Shown here: positions 5,000 through 13,056 of the stretch, in pieces
How the letters are laid out: every line of letters begins with the position of its first letter
Position numbering within the stretch: the stretch's first letter is position 1
IMG/VR virus record: IMGVR_UViG_3300037088_000882
Location: 28,413 to 92,412 of that record
From: a virus
Strand: one strand, 5' to 3'
DNA length: 64,000 nucleotides
The notes under the pieces: model-generated
Database searches by the model: none
What the model saw: only the letters and a program-made list of their open reading frames with translations
Told to the model about the DNA's origin: nothing
Position numbers and translations under genes: made by a program

Positions 5000-7072
5000 T
5001 TAAGGTTCTACTGCTGTAAAGTCATTTTCAGGAACAGTGCTTTTATTTTTAGATCCGTATTTCCCAAGACGTGGCGAAATAAGAGAGTCTTCGGAAATAA
5101 ACCCCATAAGAGCTGAAGTTAAAGCTTGCTCACTAAGATATTCTTTTATTACCTGATCTTTATTCAAAACTTTAAAAAGTTTCATAACATGAGATACTTT
5201 GCATAATGCCACTTGTCGATAGGCACTAAGAACATCTTTTTTGATAGCATTAGAGTACATAACATTATGTTGTTTTTGATGAAATTCTGCAGTTTCTTGT
5301 ATGATTGGGGATTCTTCATTAAAAAATACTGCGGATCCCATATGTCCGTCTTCAAAACGGTGTTCATCTTTATAGAAGCATATATTTACTTCATGTTGCA
5401 TATCATTTTTTCCTACAGGGACAATTATTGGCATATCTTTTTTAATTTTTATTTCTATACTAGGAGTAGAATCTCCTGTGCTTTTTGCCTTTTTAACTCG
5501 AATACGTCGCCAAATTTGTTGAGAACCATCTATTGCTACGCCAGTTTTTTTCTCACCTGTATCGCTACCTTTACCCTCACTACTCCCTTTACTTACGCCA
5601 TTTAAAAAGCTCTCCCCCTCTTGGCTAGAGTCGATGAGACCGGTACTTTTTTGGTTTACAGGAACTTCTTCGTCAGTAGGGTCTTTTTTTATTTTTGATT
5701 TATTGGAATAATCTATGACATGGATACTATCGGCAAACCTATTACCGTATTTATCTAAAATTCTTTTTAGAAGAGCTTCATTGCCAGCAATTAGATCATC
5801 GCTGTCTCTGTCTTTATGTAATTCTTTGATTGTGTTAACTATTTCTTCTGGCATGTTTTTTATAAACAGGAGTCCCCAATATTCCATAGGAAGTTCAATA
5901 CTTTTTTTCCCGTTTCCAGTAAAGAATAAATTTGATCGGCTTTGATCAGGGAAGACGCCCCAATCTGTCTCTTGTGTGTGAATCTGGGGTTCTATAATAA
6001 TAGTTAATCGATTTTGAATTTCTTTGTCAATTATTCCGAAATTTCTAAAATTTGATATATGAGAATTAAAATTATATAGCTCTCCTTTATACATAACAGC
6101 AATGAAACCACTTTCTAGAGCATAGCCGTGACATACAGGACGGGCACCTTCCCAAAGGTACCAGCTAATTTTAAGTTTGCCATCTTCGAGATAGAAGGTA
6201 TCTGCTGTTTTAAGTTTACCTATTTTTGGGGCAATAACTTTAGCTTCTGTTATGTAATACTTAGCTCCATGGCATATCCTGGTATTTCCCCTGGTAGTAT
6301 TATATTTTTGTAATTTTTCATTGAATTCTTTTTCGCATCGCGGCCATTCATCTCGATTAGCTTTTCCATAATTAAATTCTTTAACACTAACTTGAATATT
6401 GTCCAGATTAAAAAAACGTGTATTAATATAACGTGTCAAATTTGAGGTATACCCTTTTTCCGATTGCATGTATGTGTCAGTTTTTGAGTCGTTCCCCATA
6501 AGAATGATGCAGGTTCCATGATCTCTAACCCATTTTGGAGCAACTAAAGACCAATCAATTTCATCCTCTTCCCATTCTACTGACATAGGGTCGATAACGG
6601 TTGCTATCTCATCGTTAAATTCCCAACTGGAAATGCTATAGGCTTTTTCCTCTATGTCATAATACATTCGTATCATTGATCCAATACCGTTTTGGTAAGA
6701 TATGTATACAACACCAGCCCCATTCCATGGCAGAAGAGATATTCTACATCCAATACCAAAATTTGTGTGAATGACTCTATCATTTTCATTCATTTCCTGC
6801 ATGACTGCTTTACCGCTGGATTGTATGTTTGTAAAATATTTTTTAAGTTGTTCTGCGGACATGCCATCCCCATCGTCGCAAATCATATGACGGTAAACAC
6901 CCTCTTTAGTAACCGATTGCCATTCAACTCCAAACTCTACTTTTTTAGCATGGGCTTCAATGGCATTCATTAAGACTTCACGGGCCCATTGATAAGGTTG
7001 GCAAAAACGGTATGTTCTGAGAATAAAATCTGTGGCATTTTCCATGCCAATGGGGAAGCTTTTGGAAGACAT
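5000..7072 (-). CDS. GHKL ATPase (Hsp90/MORC/rIIA-like), 690 aa
   Basis: The N-terminal third has the GHKL (Bergerat) fold motifs: REVLMNAIEAHA (N-box, about 31-42), CDDGDGMS (about 65-72) and NFGIGCRISLLPW (about 104-116). A Ser/Gly-rich linker near residue 490-530 leads to a C-terminal domain of unknown fold. T4 rIIA and many large-phage proteins share this N-terminal ATPase. RBS AAAGGAT is well placed. It could act in lysis inhibition, exclusion or nucleic-acid remodelling. Family confident, role open. Confidence 0.8.
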   Translation of the reverse strand: MSSKSFPIGMENATDFILRTYRFCQPYQWAREVLMNAIEAHAKKVEFGVEWQSVTKEGVYRHMICDDGDGMSAEQLKKYFTNIQSSGKAVMQEMNENDRVIHTNFGIGCRISLLPWNGAGVVYISYQNGIGSMIRMYYDIEEKAYSISSWEFNDEIATVIDPMSVEWEEDEIDWSLVAPKWVRDHGTCIILMGNDSKTDTYMQSEKGYTSNLTRYINTRFFNLDNIQVSVKEFNYGKANRDEWPRCEKEFNEKLQKYNTTRGNTRICHGAKYYITEAKVIAPKIGKLKTADTFYLEDGKLKISWYLWEGARPVCHGYALESGFIAVMYKGELYNFNSHISNFRNFGIIDKEIQNRLTIIIEPQIHTQETDWGVFPDQSRSNLFFTGNGKKSIELPMEYWGLLFIKNMPEEIVNTIKELHKDRDSDDLIAGNEALLKRILDKYGNRFADSIHVIDYSNKSKIKKDPTDEEVPVNQKSTGLIDSSQEGESFLNGVSKGSSEGKGSDTGEKKTGVAIDGSQQIWRRIRVKKAKSTGDSTPSIEIKIKKDMPIIVPVGKNDMQHEVNICFYKDEHRFEDGHMGSAVFFNEESPIIQETAEFHQKQHNVMYSNAIKKDVLSAYRQVALCKVSHVMKLFKVLNKDQVIKEYLSEQALTSALMGFISEDSLISPRLGKYGSKNKSTVPENDFTAVEP

Positions 7073-7176
7073 AAAAATTATCCTTTCACTAGTAGTACTA
7101 GGGATTGGTTAAAGTAAAAAATAAACTAAGATAAAACTTGAGTTTAAAACACAAGGTTTATCCATAACATTAAAAT

Positions 7177-8004
7177 TTATGGGAATATGACCATTTCGTT
7201 TGAAACAGGTATAGATCGATCCTCTTTTTTACTTTTATTACTACTTTTCGCTGAATATATAATGTCAATTCCTTGTAAATTATTTCCGTTGAATAGCGAT
7301 TCAGTCGCAGATAGTCTATCTATGGACAAGCACCAAGCTTTTTTAGTATTTAAAAAGTCTCTTAAACGTTCAAGATCTTTTAGGCCAAAGTCACAATTAT
7401 ACCATTTTTTTCCGTATTTAATATAAGGAGGGTCTGCGTAGATGAAATCGAATGGCACATTGTTTAGGAAAGTTTCGAAATCCTCACAAGAAACGGAAAG
7501 GATTTTATCTTTTAACAACATTCTTGTCCGTTCGATTTTTCTTATGATATTTGGAGGATTCCAGTATACGTCAACATTCCAGGCACTTTTTTGATCCCAC
7601 CCTCCGATTGGCAAAGACTCTGTAATAAAGCCGTTGTATGAGGTTTTATTAAGGAAGATTACTTTAAATGTTTTTTCTAAGTTTGTTGTTGGTTCACTGT
7701 GAAAAATATTTTTGTAGGTTTCTAAATTAACAACTTGAGTTGTAATTGCTTTATAAAGGGCTTCAAATTCAGAGTTTTTTGAGGCTTTAAAAAATTTCCA
7801 AAATGACCCTACATCTTTATTAGCGTCATTAAGATGGAATTTCCATAAAGGAAAATCCTTTGCCATGTTAATTAATGACCCGCCTCCTCCGACAAAAGGT
7901 TCAGCTACTGTCCATTCTGATGTGCGGGCTTCAGGATATGTGTTTTTTATCATTAAGTCTATTTTTTTCATTAGCCTTAATTTACCGCCGGGGTATCTTA
8001 GCAT
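7177..8004 (-). CDS. dam: DNA adenine methyltransferase (Dam/D12 class), 275 aa
   Basis: N6-adenine methylase signatures are present: RYPGGK (3-8), AdoMet motif EPFVGGGGS (35-43) and catalytic DPPY (191-194), in the order of D12/Dam enzymes. Length is usual for the family. RBS GGATAATAA precedes the ATG. No cognate endonuclease is adjacent, so it is likely an orphan protecting phage DNA from host restriction. Target site cannot be read from sequence. Confidence 0.9.
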   Translation of the reverse strand: MLRYPGGKLRLMKKIDLMIKNTYPEARTSEWTVAEPFVGGGGSLINMAKDFPLWKFHLNDANKDVGSFWKFFKASKNSEFEALYKAITTQVVNLETYKNIFHSEPTTNLEKTFKVIFLNKTSYNGFITESLPIGGWDQKSAWNVDVYWNPPNIIRKIERTRMLLKDKILSVSCEDFETFLNNVPFDFIYADPPYIKYGKKWYNCDFGLKDLERLRDFLNTKKAWCLSIDRLSATESLFNGNNLQGIDIIYSAKSSNKSKKEDRSIPVSNEMVIFP

Positions 8005-8129
8005 TTATTATCCAATTCGGGTTGTGGAGTGAAAATAACGCTTTATATATAATACTCGAATTATATATAAATATAAAAATAAATCGTTTAGAATCTACGA
8101 AAGGTAGGTAATATCAGGATGGGGAGTTT

Positions 8130-8447
8130 TCAGATTTTTATTTCTATAGGTTTTAAGATCATTGATTCGTCTTCTCCTGCATATACTACAGGGATTTCTG
8201 GGTACAGCTTTTTTAATTTATTTGCAAGTTCTATTCCCCAGGTATTAAGTTTTTTTGCTTTGCCTTTTTTGAATGTTGAATAATCTGATTCGAAGCAAGT
8301 ATCGTAATATCTTATCCAAGATTCAAATTCGTTGATTAATTCTTGAGGCAGTTTTAACTCTTCGTAATCAATCATGCCACCAAGATTCTCCCATATACCA
8401 GAACTTGAGAAGTCTGGCATTACTTTTAGCTTTGTTATCTCATTCAT
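8130..8447 (-). CDS. Hypothetical protein, 105 aa
   Basis: A soluble protein with the segment LPQELINEFESWIRYYDTCFESDYSTF and a basic stretch (KKGKAKKL) before a KKLYPEIPVVYAGEDES region. It starts at an ATG with AAAGGAAAATC upstream and overlaps the preceding gene by 8 nt. The pattern recalls small immunity or phage accessory proteins but I assign no family. Confidence 0.6.
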   Translation of the reverse strand: MNEITKLKVMPDFSSSGIWENLGGMIDYEELKLPQELINEFESWIRYYDTCFESDYSTFKKGKAKKLNTWGIELANKLKKLYPEIPVVYAGEDESMILKPIEIKI

Positions 8448-8802
8448 GATTTTCCTTTAAATAAGTGGAGCTACGGGGATTTGAACCCCGAACTTTCAGC
8501 TTGCAAAGCTGACACTCTTCCAATTGAGTTATAGCCCCATTATTTTCTATCTGAATTTCAGATTTCCAGTCTTTTTGTTTCTTTTCCTGCATTGTTAAAC
8601 TTCCACCACTTTCCCAGGCAGTACGCCTTGGGTTTCCACACATATCACAGCTACATAGTTTTGTAGTATTTCTAAGTATGTAAGAGAAATACCTCAATGT
8701 TTTTTCTGTAGGCTTTGAAGAACATAACAATCCTTGAGCACGTTTCTTCCCCTTATTGGCCCCAATAAGGAAACGTTCTCTACGATCTTTTGGATGAGAC
8801 AT
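8440..8802 (-). CDS. Conserved phage-type CxCxxCGNPR protein, reading through tRNA-Ala
   Basis: From the ATG at 8802 (RBS AAAAGGG) the protein begins MSHPKDRRERFLIGANKGKK and contains LCSCDMCGNPRR, the signature of a common small phage/bacterial protein. The expected domain ends after about 75 residues. The frame then runs on through the tRNA-Ala gene to a stop at 8440. The tail therefore encodes a tRNA in sense; the natural C-terminus could be shorter in relatives. Function unknown. Confidence 0.6.
   Translation of the reverse strand: MSHPKDRRERFLIGANKGKKRAQGLLCSSKPTEKTLRYFSYILRNTTKLCSCDMCGNPRRTAWESGGSLTMQEKKQKDWKSEIQIENNGAITQLEECQLCKLKVRGSNPRSSTYLKENHE
8466..8538 (-). tRNA. tRNA-Ala(UGC)
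   Basis: Acceptor GGGGCUA/UAGCUCC, anticodon arm UCAGC-UUUGCAA-GCUGA, T-loop UUCAAAU, A73, no encoded CCA. Lacks the G3-U70 of canonical tRNA-Ala in Watson-Crick form: position 3-70 is indeed G-U here. Belongs to operon 2, whose leader has three Ala codons. Confidence 0.9.
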
Positions 8803-8875
8803 AATGTACCCTTTTCTAGCGTCACTCACTGACGCATGATAGTGGATATCATTATGTGCTCCTTTCTTTAAAATA

Positions 8876-8948
8876 AGCCGATGAGAGGGCTCAAACCTCC
8901 AACTTGCTGATTACAAATCAGCTACTCTATCAATTGAGTTACACCGGC
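8876..8948 (-). tRNA. tRNA-Thr(UGU)
   Basis: Acceptor GCCGGUG/CAUCGGC, anticodon arm GCUGA-UUUGUAA-UCAGC, T-arm with UUUGAGC loop, U73, no encoded CCA. Overlaps the last 10 nt of the CCA-adding enzyme gene. Confidence 0.88.
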
Positions 8949-10249
8949 GTATGAACATATACGTTTTTAATATACTCCAAAGCATCTTCTTGATTCAAGA
9001 TCGTCCCCTCGAGTTGTTGGTCCTCGATATCGGTTAAGATAATACCGAACTCTGGGCCTTGTTTAAAGCCCATATTAAGCAAATCCTTACCAGTCACGAT
9101 TCTTGGAGGACGAATTTCTTCTGGCTCATAAGTCTTGAGCTTTTCGATAACGAAATCATAGTTCTCAAGATTCCTATGCGATGATAAACAATCTACCCGA
9201 TGAAGAGCTAAATGATCTTCAATATTAGGTAGAGCCAGAAATCTTTTCAGTCGAGAAACTCTCATTTTCTTCACATGCATAAATTTCATGTGGTTTTCGA
9301 CTAAGTCTGAAATTCGAGTTACGAAATCATTTGAAAATTTCAACCTTTTCAAAATTCCCCAAGCAATATACTTACCCTTGATATCGTGGCCACTAAACCT
9401 TATACGGTCCTCGAAGGTTTGAGTAGGTGGCTTACCCACATCATGCAATAAGGTTGCCATTCTCACCTCAATAGAAGCCTCAGTAGGAAGATTTTCAAGA
9501 GCTTTTATCGTATGCTCGAGAACATCTCCTTCGGGGTGGTATTGAGGTGGTTGCTCACAACCCTTCATGGCCCGGACCTCGGGCAGGATATGATCGATTA
9601 ATCCAGTATCAAAAAGAAGGTTTACTGCCTTCCTGTAATTACCTGCCATAAGAATCTTAGTAAGTTCATCTGCAACTCTCTCGGCCGAGACCTGGGTTAT
9701 TTCAAAGGCATGCCTTTGAACTGCCTCTATGGTGCCTGGATCGATTTTGAAATCAAACCTGGCAGAAAAACGTACAACTCTCATCATACGTAATTTATCC
9801 TCAGCAATACGGTCATCAGGATTACCTATAAGCTTTATGATACCCTTATGAAGATCTTCAATACCTCCAACAGAATCGTAAATCTTATCTTCAATTGGGT
9901 CATAGAACATCCCATTGATGGTAAGGTCCCTACGTTGAGCATCCTCTTCCATGGTGCAAAAAGAAACGCTATCGGGCCGTCGACCATCCGAGTACACTCC
10001 ATCAGTCCTATAAGTAGCTACTTCGACTTCCTGGCCTTCATGGACGACTACAATGACTCCGAAAGCTTTGCCAACTGCAAGAGTCTTATCGAATAATTGC
10101 TCGACCATTTCGGGACGTGCGTTAGTGGCTATGTCGATATCAGTTGAAGTCCTTTGTAAGAGCATGTCTCGGACATAGCCTCCAGCAAAGAGAGCTTCAT
10201 AGCCATGGTCTCGTAATTTTTTAACTACATATAATGCTTGTTGTAACAT
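8939..10249 (-). CDS. cca: CCA tRNA nucleotidyltransferase, 436 aa
   Basis: Class II CCA-adding enzyme: AGGYVRDMLL (22-31), the metal-binding DID (37-39), RRDLTINGMFYD with the D-L-T-I-N motif, nucleotide-binding EDKLRMMRVVRFSARF, and a C-terminal HD hydrolase domain (LLHDVGKP). It adds or repairs the 3' CCA of tRNAs. At least half of the tRNAs here lack an encoded CCA, and both permuted tRNAs need it. Embedded in tRNA operon 2, between tRNA-His and tRNA-Thr. RBS AGGATAAT. Confidence 0.95.
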   Translation of the reverse strand: MLQQALYVVKKLRDHGYEALFAGGYVRDMLLQRTSTDIDIATNARPEMVEQLFDKTLAVGKAFGVIVVVHEGQEVEVATYRTDGVYSDGRRPDSVSFCTMEEDAQRRDLTINGMFYDPIEDKIYDSVGGIEDLHKGIIKLIGNPDDRIAEDKLRMMRVVRFSARFDFKIDPGTIEAVQRHAFEITQVSAERVADELTKILMAGNYRKAVNLLFDTGLIDHILPEVRAMKGCEQPPQYHPEGDVLEHTIKALENLPTEASIEVRMATLLHDVGKPPTQTFEDRIRFSGHDIKGKYIAWGILKRLKFSNDFVTRISDLVENHMKFMHVKKMRVSRLKRFLALPNIEDHLALHRVDCLSSHRNLENYDFVIEKLKTYEPEEIRPPRIVTGKDLLNMGFKQGPEFGIILTDIEDQQLEGTILNQEDALEYIKNVYVHTPV

Positions 10250-10250
10250 A

Positions 10251-10562
10251 TTATCCTATTTTGATATTTTCTTCTTCAATTTTAACCCCTTGTTTTTCAA
10301 GGGATTTGAGATCTCTTTCCAGTTCCTTTATATCTTGTTTTTTATGCTCCAAAACATATATGATAAATCTTTTTATAGCTATGGCATCTTCATCTGAAAC
10401 TTGAACAGTTGAATAGCTTGAAAATTGTATCTCTGATTTTGTTGGATCATCTTTTTTATAGCACAGTATTCGTGTGTTTGCACTACCGCCTGTGAAAGAA
10501 TATTCAATGCCTTCTGAAAAAAAAGATCCAGTACAGACATGCATAATATTAACATTTTTCAT
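10251..10562 (-). CDS. Hypothetical protein, 103 aa
   Basis: The N-terminal half contains SGG-type turns and a beta pattern (TRILCYKKDDPTKSEIQFSSYSTVQVSDEDAIA, given here only as landmarks). The C-terminal 40 residues form a Lys/Glu-rich helix likely to be a coiled coil. RBS TAGGATAAAAT. It abuts cca by 1 nt. Role unknown. Confidence 0.6.
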   Translation of the reverse strand: MKNVNIMHVCTGSFFSEGIEYSFTGGSANTRILCYKKDDPTKSEIQFSSYSTVQVSDEDAIAIKRFIIYVLEHKKQDIKELERDLKSLEKQGVKIEEENIKIG

Positions 10563-10581
10563 ATTTTATCCTATTTAAATT

Positions 10582-10659
10582 TGGGGTGGAAGACGGGGCT
10601 TGAACCCGCAACCACTGGCTTCACAGGCCAGGGCTCTAGCCAATTGAGCTACCTCCACC
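10582..10659 (-). tRNA. tRNA-His(GUG) with encoded G-1 and CCA
   Basis: Acceptor GUGGAGG/CUUCCAC preceded by G-1, which faces C73, the bacterial His identity element. Anticodon arm CUGGC-CUGUGAA-GCCAG. CCA encoded. It lies 6 nt from the Thg1-like gene. The leader peptide of operon 2 has two His codons. Confidence 0.92.
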
Positions 10660-10665
10660 ATAAAA

Positions 10666-11355
10666 TCAGTCTTCTCTTACTTGAACAAATTTTTCGATGT
10701 ATTCTCGATCTTTAGTGAAAATCGGAATGTTTAAATCTACATCCCCATTAACAACACAAAAACCACGTTTCCGCACAACTGGATATTTATCGAAATTTAT
10801 TCCTTTTTTCTGGAATAGTAACTCTTGTATTTCCTTACAAGAGACTTTATTTAATTCCTTGTGTGAAAAGTTTTCTCGCCCTGCCATCTGGATTGAGTTC
10901 CTGGTGGCATCCACTTGTCTCCATATGAAATAGTTTACTACCTCATCCTGAGGAATTGAAAAAACTCTACTATCAAAACAGACGTTGCTTCCATAGAGTC
11001 GAGAAAAGACTGCACTGGCCAAGGAAGCTGATATTGAAATCATTTTTCGTGCATCGTATCCGAACCAGGCATCTGTCGAGATCTTTTTATAATCTGTTAA
11101 AAGAAAGCTTATTTCGTCGGATTGGCAGTAACAAAAACCGCACCCTTGAATGTCAGCTAATACCGTATTAGCAGTTGCGATCATTTGCTCGGTAAACTCC
11201 ATGGACCATCCTTTTCCGAATCTTTTTCTGGTGATGGTGTGGAAGGCCCGGCCATCGATCCTGAGTATTACCGGAATCCGTCTTGGTAAAGTCCAAGCTG
11301 AGACTGATTCATAACGCTTCATGCGATCGCCTAGGTCTAACCTATCACTACTCAT
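10666..11355 (-). CDS. Thg1-like 3'-5' polymerase (tRNA-His guanylyltransferase family), 229 aa
   Basis: Thg1 catalytic motifs are intact: VILRIDGRAFHT with metal ligands near D34, and CQSDEISFLL (77-86) supplying the second acidic pair. Length fits bacterial and phage Thg1-like proteins. Eukaryal Thg1 adds G-1 to tRNA-His. Bacterial/archaeal TLPs instead repair 5'-truncated tRNAs by templated 3'-5' addition. Since the neighbouring tRNA-His encodes G-1, repair or editing is the likelier role. Located directly upstream of tRNA-His in operon 2. Confidence 0.9.
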   Translation of the reverse strand: MSSDRLDLGDRMKRYESVSAWTLPRRIPVILRIDGRAFHTITRKRFGKGWSMEFTEQMIATANTVLADIQGCGFCYCQSDEISFLLTDYKKISTDAWFGYDARKMISISASLASAVFSRLYGSNVCFDSRVFSIPQDEVVNYFIWRQVDATRNSIQMAGRENFSHKELNKVSCKEIQELLFQKKGINFDKYPVVRKRGFCVVNGDVDLNIPIFTKDREYIEKFVQVRED

Positions 11356-11602
11356 TTTTATTCCGATCTGTTATATAAGATTTAAGTCTTTTAATTATCC
11401 CATTTCCTGTTTCTATACCGTAGAAATCATTCACACAGTTATGGATTCTTTCTACGATTCGATCTGATTTTGATCCTTGTTTTACTGCGTTTTCGTAATA
11501 ATCAATCCAGTCTACAAGCATGTTGTTTTTTTGCAGTACTTCTAACACAAATTCAAGAGGTAGCCCTATAGATGATACTACAAAATGGATTCCTCTAACC
11601 AC
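11348..11602 (-). CDS. Hypothetical protein, 84 aa
   Basis: A helical protein with FVLEVLQKNNMLVDWIDYYENAV and a basic C-terminus. It overlaps the Thg1-like start by 8 nt, suggesting translational coupling. The LVDWIDYYENAVKQG pattern recalls small phage proteins linked to tRNA or ligase modules, but no family is assigned. Confidence 0.6.
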   Translation of the reverse strand: MVRGIHFVVSSIGLPLEFVLEVLQKNNMLVDWIDYYENAVKQGSKSDRIVERIHNCVNDFYGIETGNGIIKRLKSYITDRNKNE

Positions 11603-11684
11603 TATTTTTTTATCGGTCGAGTATCCTGAGAACTGTGATACGTTGCGTTTAGCATGAAGCTATTACCCTTCTATTATACATAAA

Positions 11685-11770
11685 TGGCGGAGGCGAGACG
11701 AGTCGAACGTCCAAGGCCTTTCGGCCGGCGGTTTTCAAGACCGCTGAATTACCAGTTATCCTACGCCTCC
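11685..11770 (-). tRNA. tRNA-Ser(UGA)
   Basis: Normal-order class II tRNA: acceptor GGAGGCG/CGCCUCC, anticodon arm GCGGU-CUUGAAA-ACCGC, variable arm GGCCGAAAGGCC, T-loop UUCGACU, G73 and encoded CCA. Same anticodon as the permuted U1. Confidence 0.92.
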
Positions 11771-11780
11771 ATATATCTCA

Positions 11781-11853
11781 AGCCCACATCCTGGATCGAA
11801 CAGGAGACCTCATCCTTACCAAGGATGTGCTCTACCAACTGAGCTATGTGGGC
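11781..11853 (-). tRNA. tRNA-Thr(GGU)
   Basis: Acceptor GCCCACA/UGUGGGC, anticodon arm CAUCC-UUGGUAA-GGAUG, T-loop UUCGAUC, U73, no encoded CCA. Part of operon 2. Confidence 0.92.
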
Positions 11854-11856
11854 ATA

Positions 11857-12297
11857 TTACCTTAACCCGTAAAGGTACAGCAATCCTGCCCATCCACTTG
11901 GAAGGCATTCTGGTGCTGTTTCTAATTTCTTTCCGTATTTCACAGCCATTTCTAAAAAATACTTAGCATGAAAGAATGCCTCTAACATTGGCCGAGTGTG
12001 TTTGAGCCATTCCTTATTATGTTTTGAATCAAATACTTTACCAGTTCCTTCCTGGTATATTTGATCGAAGTCATCATTAAACATAACTCCTACAGGAGCT
12101 AAACTTTTTAAAGTTTCTATTATCTTTTGAGTGCTTCCCTGTATGCCGTATACTTTAAAAGAGGAATGGTAGAAACGGTAAACGTAATCCTCATAACACC
12201 AATGGTCATTAATATCTTCCAGGAGCTTTTCAAGCTCGGGGAGTCTTGCCTTGATATTTACCAAGAGGTCTTTACTAAGATCTTGTCTCTCACTCAT
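11857..12297 (-). CDS. Hypothetical protein, 146 aa
   Basis: I start it at the ATG of MSERQDLSKD (RBS AAAAAGGGAG). Upstream codons in the same frame run through the tRNA-Trp and attenuator and are not credible coding. The protein has an N-terminal helix (ARLPELEKLLEDINDHW), then HxFK and YFLEMAVKYGKKLETAPECLPSGWAGLLYLYG. This resembles a conserved phage/bacterial family of unknown function. Sits between tRNA-Trp and tRNA-Thr. Confidence 0.65.
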   Translation of the reverse strand: MSERQDLSKDLLVNIKARLPELEKLLEDINDHWCYEDYVYRFYHSSFKVYGIQGSTQKIIETLKSLAPVGVMFNDDFDQIYQEGTGKVFDSKHNKEWLKHTRPMLEAFFHAKYFLEMAVKYGKKLETAPECLPSGWAGLLYLYGLR

Positions 12298-12317
12298 AAG
12301 AACTCCCTTTTTAAAGA

Positions 12318-12379
12318 TGGCAGGAGTGGATCGAACCCCCATCGTCGGTTTTGGAGACCGGGTGCTTAGCGACACTCCT
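12318..12379 (-). tRNA. Truncated 62-nt tRNA-Trp(CCA)
   Basis: Acceptor AGGAGUG/CACUCCU, G73, encoded CCA and an anticodon arm CGGU-CUCCAAA-ACCG with anticodon CCA are typical of tRNA-Trp. The D-arm is reduced to GC-UAA-GC and the T-arm to a 3-bp stem with UUCGAU, so about 14 nt are missing against a normal tRNA. A minimal functional tRNA or a decaying copy. First tRNA after the operon 2 attenuator. Confidence 0.7.
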
Positions 12380-12382
12380 ATA

Positions 12383-12422
12383 AAACAAAAAACCCCGCCG
12401 AATCTTTCGATCGAGCAGGGTT
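12383..12422 (-). terminator. Intrinsic terminator / attenuator of tRNA operon 2
   Basis: Minus-strand hairpin AACCCUGC...GCGGGGUU followed by UUUUUUGUUUU. A competing antiterminator pairs leader bases 12449-12462, which contain the leader stop codon, with the terminator 5' arm at 12409-12422 (13 of 14 positions including one G-U). Confidence 0.85.
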
Positions 12423-12452
12423 TGATTTGAAACACTTTATTTTTACTTAACC

Positions 12453-12551
12453 TTACTCGATCTCCAATATAGTATGCCAATGTGCCCATGATGTCGATGT
12501 GGTGGCCATTGCATTATTAGAGGATGATGTAGTAAGATTAATTGTTTTCAT
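12453..12551 (-). CDS. Leader peptide of tRNA operon 2, 32 aa
   Basis: The ATG is 7 nt past the -10 box, so the transcript is essentially leaderless. The peptide contains LTTSSSNNAMATTSTSWAHW followed by HT: seven Thr, five Ser (all UCN), three Ala, two Trp and two His among 32 residues. The operon encodes tRNA-Trp, Thr(GGU), Ser(UGA), His, Thr(UGU) and Ala, exactly those isotypes. The stop codon lies within the antiterminator 5' strand. Inferred to be a stall-sensing attenuation peptide. Confidence 0.82.
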   Translation of the reverse strand: MKTINLTTSSSNNAMATTSTSWAHWHTILEIE

Positions 12552-12558
12552 GGTTATA

Positions 12559-12587
12559 ATTATACTATATATTTCGGTTCGTGTCAA
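12559..12587 (-). promoter_or_regulatory. Consensus sigma70 promoter of tRNA operon 2
   Basis: Perfect TTGACA (12582-12587) and TATAAT (12559-12564) with a 17-nt spacer on the minus strand. The strongest-looking promoter in the window. Confidence 0.95.
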
Positions 12588-12597
12588 TATTTTTAAT

Positions 12598-13056
12598 TTA
12601 TTTCATATTTCTGCTTTTGAACTCTTCTATTATTTGTAAATGATCAAAAGCCATTTTTTCAGGTAATTCTGATATACGGAACCATTTAGCCTCTTTAGCG
12701 TCATCTCTAGCCTCTACTGCATCAATAAGTTTCTTGCTGTATGGGATGAGGGCATAATAGACAACAGACACTACTCGGCCTCTCGGGTCTCGGCCTGGGT
12801 CTCCAAAAGTTTTAAATTGTTTTAGAGGGATATTTTTTAAATCCTTGGTAGACAGAGATGTTTCTTCTTTTAATTCTCTGTAGGCGGCTTCTTCAAGGGT
12901 TTCTCCTGAGTCCAAATAGCCTCCAGGTATTGCCCACATATCTTTAAATGGGTTATTCACACGTTTTATGAGTAATATGTTTACCCATTTTCTTATTGGG
13001 GTCATGATCACAATATCAACTGTTACGTTTTGTTTTTCGTATTTTCTTTTATTCAT
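12598..13056 (-). CDS. Nudix hydrolase, 152 aa
   Basis: The Nudix box is complete: GGYLDSGETLEEAAYREL continuing KEETSL (about 45-68), matching GX5EX7REUXEEXGU. The flanking region (LLIKRVNNPFKDMWAIPGG) is of the ADP-ribose / NAD-related or 8-oxo-dGTP type. It cleaves a nucleoside diphosphate linked to another group; the substrate is not decidable here. RBS AAAGGT. Preceded by a structured leader (13053-13160). Other NAD-related enzymes are encoded nearby. Confidence 0.9.
   Translation of the reverse strand: MNKRKYEKQNVTVDIVIMTPIRKWVNILLIKRVNNPFKDMWAIPGGYLDSGETLEEAAYRELKEETSLSTKDLKNIPLKQFKTFGDPGRDPRGRVVSVVYYALIPYSKKLIDAVEARDDAKEAKWFRISELPEKMAFDHLQIIEEFKSRNMK

Noticed and set aside
12298-12489. 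N-terminal extension of the 11857-12297 protein
   Set aside because: It would translate the tRNA-Trp, the terminator and part of the leader ORF antisense frame; the ATG at 12297 has a strong RBS.
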